From positions 1 to 64,000 of the forward strand of contig NZ_JAILYJ010000019.1 in the NCBI RefSeq assembly GCF_019793465.1: a stretch of 64,000 nt of DNA, in the 5' to 3' direction. This document shows, in pieces, positions 22,709 through 30,705 of the stretch; the first letter of the stretch is position 1, and each line of letters opens with the position of its first letter. Below the pieces are notes generated by a model. The model saw nothing but the letters and a program-made list of their open reading frames with translations. It did not search any database and was not told the origin of the DNA. Source of the DNA: Rhizobium croatiense (GTDB lineage: Bacteria; Pseudomonadota; Alphaproteobacteria; Rhizobiales; Rhizobiaceae). The position numbers and the translations under genes were made by a program.

Positions 22709-25074
22709 GCAAGCACCCTTTCACGGTCGTCGTCCTGGCGCCTTCGCCATTGGCCGAATTCTTCCTCGACAGCTTTTCGCCATGTCGAAAGATCTGTGTT
22801 CAATGCAGATCGCCAATTAAGATCGTTGCGAACGATGGCCGGTCTTATCCGGCGGGCCACGCTAAGGCTTAGGCCTGGGTCCCCCGCATTGAGCACTGTA
22901 TCATCCGGCCCGGTGACCTGAACTTCGGCGCTTCCGGACAGAATCAGTGCGTCGACATCCCATTGTTCGGGTCGGCTCCAATCCGTCAATAAGTTTCCGC
23001 CAAGGATTTCCGTGGCCGCCGACCCCAACGCCAGTCCGTCCACGTCGAAGGTCAAATTCCCCCTTTGAACCCCCGCTGGCTTGAGAGGCTCTCCCAGATG
23101 TGTGGCGAGGATAAGGACCAAAGCGCTTGCCATTCGCTCCACCGTGCTCGCGTCTCCGTCCCAAGGGTCAGCTTTGATGGTGCCGATGCTGCCCAGCCAG
23201 GCCAAGAAGTCGTGGCGAAGAGCTGGTGACGCGTCGAGAGTCGCGTGCCAATCATCCCACGTAGCAAGCGTTGCTTGCAGGACATCCTGAGCGATGTGTC
23301 CAAGCCCGAAACATTTGCCGGTTACTTTGGTCTTCGATAGCATGACGTCCAACTGGCGGACGAGTGACGCATCAATGGACTCGCTGATGCAAAAACTACC
23401 AACCTCGCAATAGGGATAACGTGACGAACTGGAGTGGGCAACCGGCGCAAACGGCAGCGTTGCCTGCCAGCTCGATTTCACGAGCGCGCCGACACTCAGC
23501 GATATTTTTCCACCGCTTGCTTTGCTCAATCTCACAAAGTCATCGGCCTTAACCCGATCCATCGGTGCATCCATTTGGATCGTGATCGACACCGGCGCGG
23601 TTTCACACTGCTCGACGAGTTCTCGAAGTGCGATCTTGCCACGCTCCACCAAACTCTGTGTCGCCCTATCCCAGCCGATGATGATAGTTGATGCTTCATG
23701 GGCGGTCTGGCCAGCGAGCTGCTGTTTTACCGCACCATCCGCCAATTTTGCCAGATGCCGCTCGTAGAAGAATGTATAAGTCTCTGCGTTCAGCGATGGA
23801 GGGACAAGGAGATCAGGATGCGTCTTGAACCTTTCCATATATGCCGCTTCAAACGCCTCGAACAGCTTTTCGGCTGGAAGATACCGTGCCTTTTTGTCGG
23901 GGCCATGGCGCAGAATAACGTGGTTGAATCGTTCTGAAAGCGGCGTGCCGGCAATCGATATCCCAACCGCTTCTAATCCGTCATCGTGCTTTATAACGTC
24001 CGAAATTTTGCCGGCGCTGCGACGCACGTTGACGCCCGCCTGTCGAGCAGCCGCCAGCACTGCAAAGACCATGCATTGATTGAGTTGTGCTGCGCGGCCG
24101 AACGAGAGGAGTGGCCCGCTCGTATTGATGGTCAGCAAACGGTCCCGGCGCAGGAGAGGCGTCAGACTATCGAGAATTCCACGCTCAAGCAGTACTTTGT
24201 GGAGTTCGCCCTCGTACAAAGGTTCGAGGTCGGCTTCTGAATTCTTGTCTTTATGGGCTGCCAGGACGGTTGCCCTCAGTACGCCCTGACCAAAATAGTT
24301 CAGAAAGGTCTCGGTGAACTGCACATGCTCAAACCCTTTTATCATCAGATTGAGAATGTCCGTCAGCGCTCCATCGCCATTGCCGCTCACGAGATAACTG
24401 GCAGGCGCGTTAGGCTCTACCGCTGCTGTACCAACGCCTCTCTGCTTCCAATAGTCATAGATGTCGGCAGCCCCGGCTTTCTTTTCCTCGCCAAAACCCA
24501 TGGCCAGAATTACTTGCTTTACAACATAGCTTGAGCCGTTATCGAAGGTCAGCCTCCACTCCGATCCCTCCGGGGCGAGGCTCGTAAGTCTGTGCCGCTC
24601 TTTCCAGAATAGTTTTTGCTGCAGTCGCGCCCTGTGGCCGTGAAATTCTTGGACAAGCTTGGCCGCGACAGCACCCCCAGTTTCCAGCTCCCAGTTGAGG
24701 AAGGGCAGGGCGGCGTCTCGTTCAAGTGATCCAAGGGACGGCCATTCATAGATGTGAGGGTGAAGAAGCCGTGGCGAATCGCTTTGCAGCTGCAGCACCT
24801 CGTCGGCGGGATCGAACAAGGTCACGCGGCAATCGAGCAACGCCAGCGCCAAAGCACAGGTCACGCCCGCCGCGCCCGCCCCGACAACTGCAATCGAACC
24901 GTTTGTATCGGCCATACCGCTCTCGTGCATCGCTCTCACCAGCTGAAACGCACGAACTTGTTGCGAATAAAATGTGATACGGCGGTCAAACGTGCCGACG
25001 AAGTAAAGACCCTCTACGCCAGGTATCGTCGCGGACGTCATCCAGTTATTGAGATTGTCTTCAGCCAAATTCAT
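22705..25074 (-). CDS. ABC-3C-like effector with FAD/NAD(P)-binding Rossmann domain
   Basis: This 789-residue protein is the first gene of the operon. After a short N-terminal segment, residues about 58-200 form a dinucleotide-binding Rossmann fold. They show VVGAGAAGVTCALAL with the GxGxxG loop, LFDPADEV at the end of beta-2, and a later QVILAMGFGEE, as in flavin- or NAD(P)-dependent oxidoreductases. The rest (about 430-789) has no recognised family and probably holds the domain contacting the middle component. In ABC-3C loci the effector subunit varies widely, and an oxidoreductase or NAD-consuming Rossmann domain would be a redox or cofactor-depletion effector. FAD versus NAD preference cannot be told from sequence. 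Confidence 0.75.
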   Translation of the reverse strand: MNLAEDNLNNWMTSATIPGVEGLYFVGTFDRRITFYSQQVRAFQLVRAMHESGMADTNGSIAVVGAGAAGVTCALALALLDCRVTLFDPADEVLQLQSDSPRLLHPHIYEWPSLGSLERDAALPFLNWELETGGAVAAKLVQEFHGHRARLQQKLFWKERHRLTSLAPEGSEWRLTFDNGSSYVVKQVILAMGFGEEKKAGAADIYDYWKQRGVGTAAVEPNAPASYLVSGNGDGALTDILNLMIKGFEHVQFTETFLNYFGQGVLRATVLAAHKDKNSEADLEPLYEGELHKVLLERGILDSLTPLLRRDRLLTINTSGPLLSFGRAAQLNQCMVFAVLAAARQAGVNVRRSAGKISDVIKHDDGLEAVGISIAGTPLSERFNHVILRHGPDKKARYLPAEKLFEAFEAAYMERFKTHPDLLVPPSLNAETYTFFYERHLAKLADGAVKQQLAGQTAHEASTIIIGWDRATQSLVERGKIALRELVEQCETAPVSITIQMDAPMDRVKADDFVRLSKASGGKISLSVGALVKSSWQATLPFAPVAHSSSSRYPYCEVGSFCISESIDASLVRQLDVMLSKTKVTGKCFGLGHIAQDVLQATLATWDDWHATLDASPALRHDFLAWLGSIGTIKADPWDGDASTVERMASALVLILATHLGEPLKPAGVQRGNLTFDVDGLALGSAATEILGGNLLTDWSRPEQWDVDALILSGSAEVQVTGPDDTVLNAGDPGLSLSVARRIRPAIVRNDLNWRSALNTDLSTWRKAVEEEFGQWRRRQDDDRERVLA

Positions 25075-25091
25075 GCGCGCACTGGTTCAAG

Positions 25092-25352
25092 TTAAATGAA
25101 AGCGTACGCGCACGTCAAAGACGCTGCTCCCCGCCATGATGTTTCGACGCAACTCGAAGTTTCACTGATGTCTTGGCAGTAAATTGGGCGGGATGCAATC
25201 TCGGGAGCACAAAACTGATTGGAGTAGAACACCCACGCGAACACGGCTTCCTTGGCGCATCGCGTTGCCGCCTCTTCGCTTCCGAGATGCGCATTGTCTG
25301 GACCGAAATGCGAGCTACGCGCATACCGCAGACTGAACCCGTCTCCCTGCAT
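25092..25352 (-). CDS. Possible small ORF following an unrecognised gene
   Basis: This 86-codon frame has a start that directly follows the stop of the ORF at 25353-25916 (TAA-ATG adjacent). It could be translated by coupling. It contains several aromatic and Cys residues (VFYSNQFCAPEIA) but no motif that I know. There is no ribosome binding site of its own, and it lies just upstream of the ABC-3C-like operon, where that operon's promoter must be. Either it is a genuine small gene or chance. Confidence 0.3.
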   Translation of the reverse strand: MQGDGFSLRYARSSHFGPDNAHLGSEEAATRCAKEAVFAWVFYSNQFCAPEIASRPIYCQDISETSSCVETSWRGAASLTCAYAFI

Positions 25353-25916
25353 TTATTCGTACGGCAATTCTCCGAAAAGACCGATCATGAGATCGCCGCA
25401 CAATACCTTGAAGGGGATCTCGACGTACTGACTTGGATGTCTCGGCTTGGCAGGACCATCATTCGGAGCGTTTCGCGTATGCCCTTTAACATGCTCACCG
25501 TTTTCTTTGATGAACGGCAGAATCACCAAGCGACCGTGGTTGGCAGAAACGATGGTCCCTTCAGTCCAAAGGGTGGTTCCGTCATCGGATTGTCCGCTAT
25601 TCGTCGTCTTGACCTGCCAGCCGACCTGACCGTGTTGCTCATACCAGAAGACAACCCCGCCACAGACGAGCACCTGCTCGCCGCGTGCAAGGGCTTCGTC
25701 AAGGAGCTGACGAACGCTAGCCAGCTGCAACAGTTTATTGGCGCGGGGAAGCAGAATTTGGCGAATTTTGGCCTTTACCTCGCCCCAGTGTTCCGTCGGG
25801 TTCAGATCAAACCCGGATGCAATCTTCGATCGCTCGATAAGTGTGGCGCCACGCTTGTGAAGGGAACCGTTCGCCAGCACGTCCCAGAAGCCCCTCATAA
25901 GATTTGCCCATCGCAA
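25353..25916 (-). CDS. Unrecognised protein overlapping the ORF upstream
   Basis: This 187-codon frame has a protein-like composition, for example VLVCGGVVFWYEQHGQVGWQ and GRLVILPFIKENGEHVKGH. I do not recognise a family. Its 5' end overlaps the ORF at 25807-26418 by 110 bases in another frame. Two readings are possible: a separate gene starting late (for example at the Met 6 residues in), or the second half of one gene broken by a frameshift near 25807-25820, giving a product of about 370 residues. The antisense frame 25173-26015 is less protein-like. It lies upstream of, and in the same direction as, the ABC-3C-like operon. Confidence 0.45.
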   Translation of the reverse strand: MRWANLMRGFWDVLANGSLHKRGATLIERSKIASGFDLNPTEHWGEVKAKIRQILLPRANKLLQLASVRQLLDEALARGEQVLVCGGVVFWYEQHGQVGWQVKTTNSGQSDDGTTLWTEGTIVSANHGRLVILPFIKENGEHVKGHTRNAPNDGPAKPRHPSQYVEIPFKVLCGDLMIGLFGELPYE

Positions 25917-26418
25917 GCCTTTCGCGCAGCTCGCCGACGCGAATACCAGTCACGTAGGGAAACGCAGCCAAAGCGACCGCCAGAGCTTGCCGAAACGGTT
26001 CAGCCCTCTTGGTGAGCTGCAGCTCTGACGCCAGGGGGGCCGGCACCGCGGATTTGCGCCGCTTCGCTTCGGTGAGCATGAGCGCCTCCTCAGAATGCAA
26101 TCGTTCTTTCGCCTGGAGGGCCTTTAATGTCTTCATCTGCAGTGAACGTCGGAGATCCTCGTCAATCGGGGTTATCTGCAGGTCTGCAGCATAGCGCGCA
26201 TTCAAACTTGCGCTCGCCGCGAAGGCAGCATCGGCATCTGAGTGACGGTCAAGTTTAACGCCACCGTCTGTAGTTGGAATCCTGCGGTCCCGCCACTTCG
26301 GCGCACCTACCTGACTGACTGCGAGTTCGTGCATTTCCCAAAAACCATTGAGGGGATCGTGGGTCGGCCAGACTGCCAGAATGGTGTCAAAATCCCGCTT
26401 GCTATCTCCCCATTTCAT
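25807..26418 (-). CDS. Unrecognised protein, possible first half of a split gene
   Basis: This 203-residue frame starts MKWGDSKRDFDTILAVWP and is rich in Ala, Arg and Leu helices in the middle (about residues 85-150). It ends with AWRHTYRAIEDCIRV. No known domain was identified. Its C-terminal 36 codons overlap the next ORF in a different frame. Both frames look plausible through the overlap, so I cannot tell a true long overlap from a frameshift. Nothing in the motifs supports a nuclease or transferase assignment, and function is unknown. Confidence 0.5.
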   Translation of the reverse strand: MKWGDSKRDFDTILAVWPTHDPLNGFWEMHELAVSQVGAPKWRDRRIPTTDGGVKLDRHSDADAAFAASASLNARYAADLQITPIDEDLRRSLQMKTLKALQAKERLHSEEALMLTEAKRRKSAVPAPLASELQLTKRAEPFRQALAVALAAFPYVTGIRVGELRERLAMGKSYEGLLGRAGERFPSQAWRHTYRAIEDCIRV

Positions 26419-27028
26419 AGTGCACTCCGTCGCGTGTCATCCAGGCGTCAGGTTCCCACCGACGGTCGATCTTCACAGGATGGAAGAGTCGGATCGCGAT
26501 TGAAAGTCCAGTCGAACACTTTCCAGTTGTTTTCCCAGGTTCTCCTAACAGGTTTTCGTAGAACTATCACCGGCTGGATGCTCAAGACCCGACGTGTTTC
26601 GCTAACATGCTGAAATTCCACGCGGTCCATGCAGGTGGGCGGTTCTAATCCCATCAAGGCGAAGACGATCCTATTGCCCCGATCTTGCCTTTTCGACGAG
26701 ACCGGGGATTTGATTTCACAGGACGCTAACGTTCTCAGCCTTCGACTTTCCCATCTTCCGGTCTTGGCCCAACTCGTAGCTGACCTTCTGGCCATCCGCC
26801 AGGGAAGCGCCGAAGAGCATTTACCGTTGGACTGGCGCCCAGCAATGCGTGCTTGGTCCATGGCCATGCGGGAAGACGCAAACCGAGAGCATCGATTCAA
26901 GGATTTCACAGGGCCGAAAACGTTGATTGTGAAGCGCCGGTCGTCGACCACCAAGGAACTCGCGATGTGAACTTTGGCTCGTGATGCCAAGAGGACCGTC
27001 CAGGAAAAGCGTGGTCGGTCTGTCCGGT
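26419..27028. other. Gene-debris region
   Basis: No intact gene was found. A minus-strand frame runs through most of it (26448-27317) but its composition is not protein-like and it is out of frame with two recognisable fragments: a cold-shock protein tail at 26716-26814 and the ester-cyclase-like gene to the right. The part 26450-26715 matches nothing that I know. The region looks like several recombined relics. Confidence 0.5.
26716..26814 (-). pseudogene. Cold-shock protein C-terminal remnant
   Basis: On the minus strand the frame ending in TGA at 26716-26718 reads GASLADGQKVSYELGQDRK followed by MGKSKAENVSVL. This is the second half of a CspA-type cold-shock domain. The N-terminal RNA-binding half (KGFGFI motifs) is absent, so only a fragment remains. 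It is a relic, not an expressed gene. Confidence 0.65.
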
Positions 27029-27429
27029 TTACTGGGAGAAAAGCTGAGCCTCGATCGCGGCTTGTCGAGCACCGACCATACCCGGACAATCTTGCCGCCC
27101 TTATATTGGTAAAAGACGTTTTCGCAGAACGACACGCGGTGGCCGTTGACTGGAAGGCCGAGAAACTCGCCGGTTGGGCTGATGTCAAATTCGAGGCGGC
27201 TCGCCACCGTATTGTCGTCGCAGACCAGGATGTCGATTTTGTAGTACAAGTCTGGGATCTCACGAGCCTCTTTCTCCCGCGCCTGTCGATACGCATCAAG
27301 TCCGACGATCTCCCCATTGTAGGCGACCTCGGTACTGACGTAGTTTGCCAGATTGTCCCAGTCCCGGGTGTTCAGGCAATCAATGTATTCTTGATACAAC
27401 TCCGAAAGTGGGGAAGTCATCTCGTTCAT
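27029..27429 (-). pseudogene. SnoaL/NTF2-like ester cyclase with a single-base frameshift
   Basis: Residues 1-108 form an NTF2-like (SnoaL, ester cyclase) protein: YQEYIDCLNTRDWDNLA, then FLGLPVNGHRVSF and VFYQYKGGKIVRVWSVLDK. After the LDK the frame changes. Read one base differently, the next codons give AAIEAQLFSQ and a stop at 27029-27031, which is how such proteins normally end. The change is explained by loss of one G (AAGGCC to AAGCC) at about 27060. The uncorrected frame runs on to 26821 with an unrelated tail. The fold core is complete, so the product might still work. A sequencing indel cannot be excluded. Confidence 0.7.
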
Positions 27430-27438
27430 CCTTGGGCT

Positions 27439-27585
27439 TCAGTTGATCTGCTCTTGGACCCTGAGGATAGCGCGCGCGAACTCCTCGGGTTGCTCCTGTG
27501 GCACGTTGTGTCCGGCGCCAACGACGCGATGCTCGTGGAACCCGACAAACATTTTTGCATGGTCCGACGTCCCTCCGGGCTTCAG
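27439..27585 (-). pseudogene. C-terminal fragment of an alpha/beta hydrolase
   Basis: The minus-strand frame ending at TGA 27439-27441 reads PGGTSDHAKMFVGFHEHRVV then GAGHNVPQEQPEEFARAIL. This is the C-terminal end of an epoxide-hydrolase/haloalkane-dehalogenase-type alpha/beta hydrolase including the catalytic His of GAGH. The rest of the enzyme is missing because upstream sequence belongs to a different protein in another frame. The fragment ends 10 bases before the ester cyclase start, so the two were probably one operon before recombination. Confidence 0.65.
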
Positions 27586-27594
27586 GGGGTCGTA

Positions 27595-27942
27595 TCACGA
27601 AGTTGGTACCCAACTCGACCTGAAGCAAAAGCAGAAGCTGGTCCACATCGCTATTGAAGCGGTCGCACCTCGCTTGCGTCCAGAGACTTGGATCAGGTGG
27701 ATACAATGGGTTGAGGTAGCTAAGATATTCTTGATCAAGACGGTTGATGAGCGAGTGAACGTTGCTTGGCAATAAAAGCCGGGGGGAAGTGCGACATCCC
27801 CTTGAAGGTCATACACGGTCGCATCAAGCGGTCCGACGCCCAATTCGGATTGGGTAGCATCATCACCCGCCCACAAACAGCCGCCAGCCCCAAAATCAAA
27901 GAAGAATCGTAGTGTGCCCTTTGTCATGGTGGGAATAGTCAT
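27595..27942 (-). pseudogene. Conserved hypothetical protein broken in a C-run
   Basis: The first half reads MTKGTLRFFFDFGAGGCLWA and continues to VYDLQGDVALPP. A second frame then gives RLLLPSNVHSLINRLDQEYL, then NPLYPPDPSLWTQARCDRFN and on to VELGTNFVIR. The two halves join if the run of six Cs near 27780-27785 had seven. The 3' end then runs into the alpha/beta hydrolase relic. The family is unknown to me but the two halves clearly belong together. It is either a pseudogene or a homopolymer sequencing error. Confidence 0.6.
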
Positions 27943-28181
27943 GTTTTAAGAAATGTCCGCAATTGGCGCATTGTAGCCATCTCTATCACAGCGGTATTAC
28001 TCGAAACGGCAATACGCGCATGCTCAAGGTGCGAGGCAAACAACGCAGCGCTGACGGCATTTGTTTTGTTAACATCCACCTTAAGCGACCATTCAGGTGA
28101 CATAAATTGCAATCTTACTGACGTTCCGATCATCTTCAGACGAAACCGGTTTGGCGAGATGCAACGAGGCGAGGTCGAATT

Positions 28182-29609
28182 ATGGTGAGCCCACGGGAAA
28201 TCCAATTCTATATTGGCGGAGAATGGCAAGAATTCGCCGAAACAGTTCATTTGCCCGTCGTGGATCCGGCCTCGGAAGAAATCGTGGGATATATTGCTGC
28301 GGGCGATGCTCATCATGTCGACCAAGCAGTTGCCGCGGCACGCAAGGCCTTCCCTGCATTTTCTCAATCATCTGTGTCAGAAAGACTCGCTCTGCTTAGC
28401 AGGATGCATTCGCTCCTCCTGGAAAGAGCGGATTCGTTTGCGGAAACCCTCGTCAATGAGATGGGAGCAGCGATTTCGTTCGCGCGGGCTTCTCAGGTTC
28501 CTTTCGCTGCCGAGCACATCCGCGTCCAGATGGAGGTTCTGGAGAAGTACCGGTTTCTGACAGTCGATGAGCACCGCGCGACCGCCAAAGAGGCGATCGG
28601 AGTTTGTGCGCTAATCACCCCCTGGAACTGGCCACTTTACCAGATCACCGCCAAAGTCGCTCCCGCTATCGCGGCAGGCTGCACCGTCGTGCTCAAGCCT
28701 AGCGAACTGTCCCCTTATAGCGCTCTGCTCTTCGCCCAGTTGATGCATGACGCCGGCGTTCCGCCAGGCGTGTTTAATCTTGTCAACGGCACTGGCGAAG
28801 CCGTCGGAGCAGCACTCGCCAGCCATCCTGACGTTGATATGATCTCGATCACCGGTTCCACCCGCGCAGGGGTACTCGTCGCGCAGGCTGCCGCACCGAC
28901 CGTGAAGCGCGTGGTTCAGGAGCTCGGCGGCAAGTCGCCAAACATTTTGCTCGACGATGCCGACTTCCGCGAGGCGGTCGCGAAGGGCGTGCTCGCCGGC
29001 ATGCGCAATGTGGGCCAGTCGTGCAGTGCGCCGACGCGCATGCTCGTGCCCGCAGATCGGCTCGAGGAAGTCGAGGAGTTGGCAAGCGCTACTGCGAGTG
29101 CCATCCGCGTCGGCGCCCCGCTTGATCCGGCGACCGACATGGGCCCGATTGCCAACCGTGCTCAGTTCGAGCGCGTGCAGGTGATGATCCAGGCCGGCAT
29201 CGATGATGGAGCGAAGCTGCTATGCGGCGGCTTGAGCCGGCCGGCCGGGCTCGATAGGGGCTTTTTCACACAGCCGACGATTTTTTCTCGGGTGACATCC
29301 GACATGCGCATTGCTCGTGAGGAGATTTTCGGTCCCGTACTTTCGATTATGCCCTACAAGGACGAGGAAGAGGCAATCAGTATTGCCAACGACACCGTCT
29401 ATGGATTGGGTGCCCATGTCCAGTCTTCAGATCCGGAGCGGGCGCGGCGGGTGGCGCTGCGCATTCGTGCCGGCCAGGTTCATATCAACTATCCCGCCTG
29501 GGATGGAGCGGCTGCGTTCGGTGGCTACAAGCGGTCCGGTAACGGCCGTGAGTATGGCGTATACGGGCTCGAAGAATATCTTGAGACGAAGTCCATCCTC
29601 GGTTATTGA
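28182..29609 (+). CDS. Aldehyde dehydrogenase family protein
   Basis: This is an NAD(P)-dependent aldehyde dehydrogenase of 475 residues, full length. The N-terminal cofactor domain shows TPWNWPLYQ, KPSELSPYSA and ITGSTRAG. The catalytic Glu is in QELGGKSPN and the catalytic Cys in VGQSCSAPTR. The EEIFGPVLSI and AFGGYKRSGNGREYG signatures are intact. Its closest relative in the window is the truncated gene at 63543-64000, which shares the YKxSGNGREYG ending. The substrate is unknown. It is convergent with a LysR gene, overlapping by 7 bases at the 3' ends. Confidence 0.9.
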   Translation: MVSPREIQFYIGGEWQEFAETVHLPVVDPASEEIVGYIAAGDAHHVDQAVAAARKAFPAFSQSSVSERLALLSRMHSLLLERADSFAETLVNEMGAAISFARASQVPFAAEHIRVQMEVLEKYRFLTVDEHRATAKEAIGVCALITPWNWPLYQITAKVAPAIAAGCTVVLKPSELSPYSALLFAQLMHDAGVPPGVFNLVNGTGEAVGAALASHPDVDMISITGSTRAGVLVAQAAAPTVKRVVQELGGKSPNILLDDADFREAVAKGVLAGMRNVGQSCSAPTRMLVPADRLEEVEELASATASAIRVGAPLDPATDMGPIANRAQFERVQVMIQAGIDDGAKLLCGGLSRPAGLDRGFFTQPTIFSRVTSDMRIAREEIFGPVLSIMPYKDEEEAISIANDTVYGLGAHVQSSDPERARRVALRIRAGQVHINYPAWDGAAAFGGYKRSGNGREYGVYGLEEYLETKSILGY

Positions 29610-30532
29610 CGTGGCGGCACCGCCGGGTCGACCCGCCAGGGAAGCGGTTTCAGAGACTGACGAAGCATCGTCAGGAAAGCGGCAGTACGCGCACTTCGGC
29701 CGTGCCGCGATCCGAGGATGGCGACGATATCGGCCGACGGAAGCTTCCAGTCGGGAAGCACCTGCTTCAGACGTCCCCCGGCGAGGTCTTCTGCAACGGC
29801 CCATTCGGAGCGCATCATGATGCCCTGACCAGCCAGCGCCCAATCCCGAATGACGGCACCATCGTTGCTCGACATTACGGGATTAACGCGCACTGTCGCA
29901 CTTTCCTGCCGTGATCCCTTAAACCGCCAGAGCGTGACATCCTCCTCGTTCTCGCGAACGACGAGACAGCGATGTCGCGCCAGATCGGCGGGCGTAGAAA
30001 TGGGCGCAGCCGAAGCAAGGTATTCTGGACTTGCGCAAAGAATTCGATGGTTCGGCGCCAGTGTCGTCACCACCTGGTCCAGATGCGCGGATGCCCCAAT
30101 GTGAACAACCACCTCATAACTGTCGACGATCAGCGCTGTGGGATGGTCGGACAATTGCAGGGTCGCAGCGGCGTTGTGATGCTCTCGAGCAAACGCCTCC
30201 ACGACCGGGGCCACATAGCTCCTTCCAAATCCGTGAGGCGCTGCGACCCTAAGGTGCCCCCGAACCGCACCCTTCCGGTCAGCCAAGGCTTCGGCAAGGG
30301 AATCTATGGCATCGCTGACAATCACGCTGTGAGAAGCGACCAGTGAGCCCTCCTCGGTAAGGCGCAGATGGCGTCCGGACCGGTCGATCAGCCTTACCCC
30401 GACCTTCTCTTCAAGCGCACGCAGGCGCTGGGTCACTGCCGGAGGCGTCACGTTCAGCTTTCGCGCGCTTTCCGCGAGAGACTTCGACCCCGTGAGAACC
30501 GAGAAGAAAGCAAGATCGTCCGACGTGAGCAT
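29603..30532 (-). CDS. LysR-family transcriptional regulator
   Basis: This 309-residue LysR-type regulator has an N-terminal winged HTH (residues about 3-62, SLAESARKLNVTPPAVTQRL). A linker helix and a periplasmic-binding-like effector domain follow (about 92-300). It is divergent from the ArgE-GhrA-cupin operon starting at 30706, the usual layout of a LysR regulator and its target, so it probably controls that operon and itself. A dyad centred near 30561 may be its operator. Effector is unknown. Confidence 0.88.
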   Translation of the reverse strand: MLTSDDLAFFSVLTGSKSLAESARKLNVTPPAVTQRLRALEEKVGVRLIDRSGRHLRLTEEGSLVASHSVIVSDAIDSLAEALADRKGAVRGHLRVAAPHGFGRSYVAPVVEAFAREHHNAAATLQLSDHPTALIVDSYEVVVHIGASAHLDQVVTTLAPNHRILCASPEYLASAAPISTPADLARHRCLVVRENEEDVTLWRFKGSRQESATVRVNPVMSSNDGAVIRDWALAGQGIMMRSEWAVAEDLAGGRLKQVLPDWKLPSADIVAILGSRHGRSARTAAFLTMLRQSLKPLPWRVDPAVPPRQ

Positions 30533-30552
30533 TAATCTGCACCTGAAGCGCT

Positions 30553-30571
30553 AATTCACTGAGTGTTAATT
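30553..30571. promoter_or_regulatory. Candidate LysR operator
   Basis: AATTCACTGAGTGTTAATT contains the perfect dyad CACT-G-AGTG with AATT on both flanks. It lies 21 bases upstream of the LysR start codon and about 135 bases before the ArgE start. Position and symmetry suit autoregulation. Confidence 0.4.
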
Positions 30572-30705
30572 GCCATCTTTAGGGTTTGGCGACAAGGTAA
30601 GCTTCTGGTTGGAAATCGGATTAATTTCTAGCCCAGACGGAGCCCACCATGTGGTCAGTGCACACGGGGCCGCGGTGTGCCCCTAGACATGATGGAGAAC
30701 CTGCA

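Noticed and set aside
25173..26015. 280-codon plus-strand frame opposite the unrecognised minus-strand ORFs
   Set aside because: Composition is less protein-like, it has no ribosome site, and it runs antisense to two better frames on the minus strand.
26448..27317. 289-codon minus-strand frame
   Set aside because: Arg/Ser-rich shadow-like translation, out of frame with the recognisable cold-shock and ester cyclase fragments in the same stretch.
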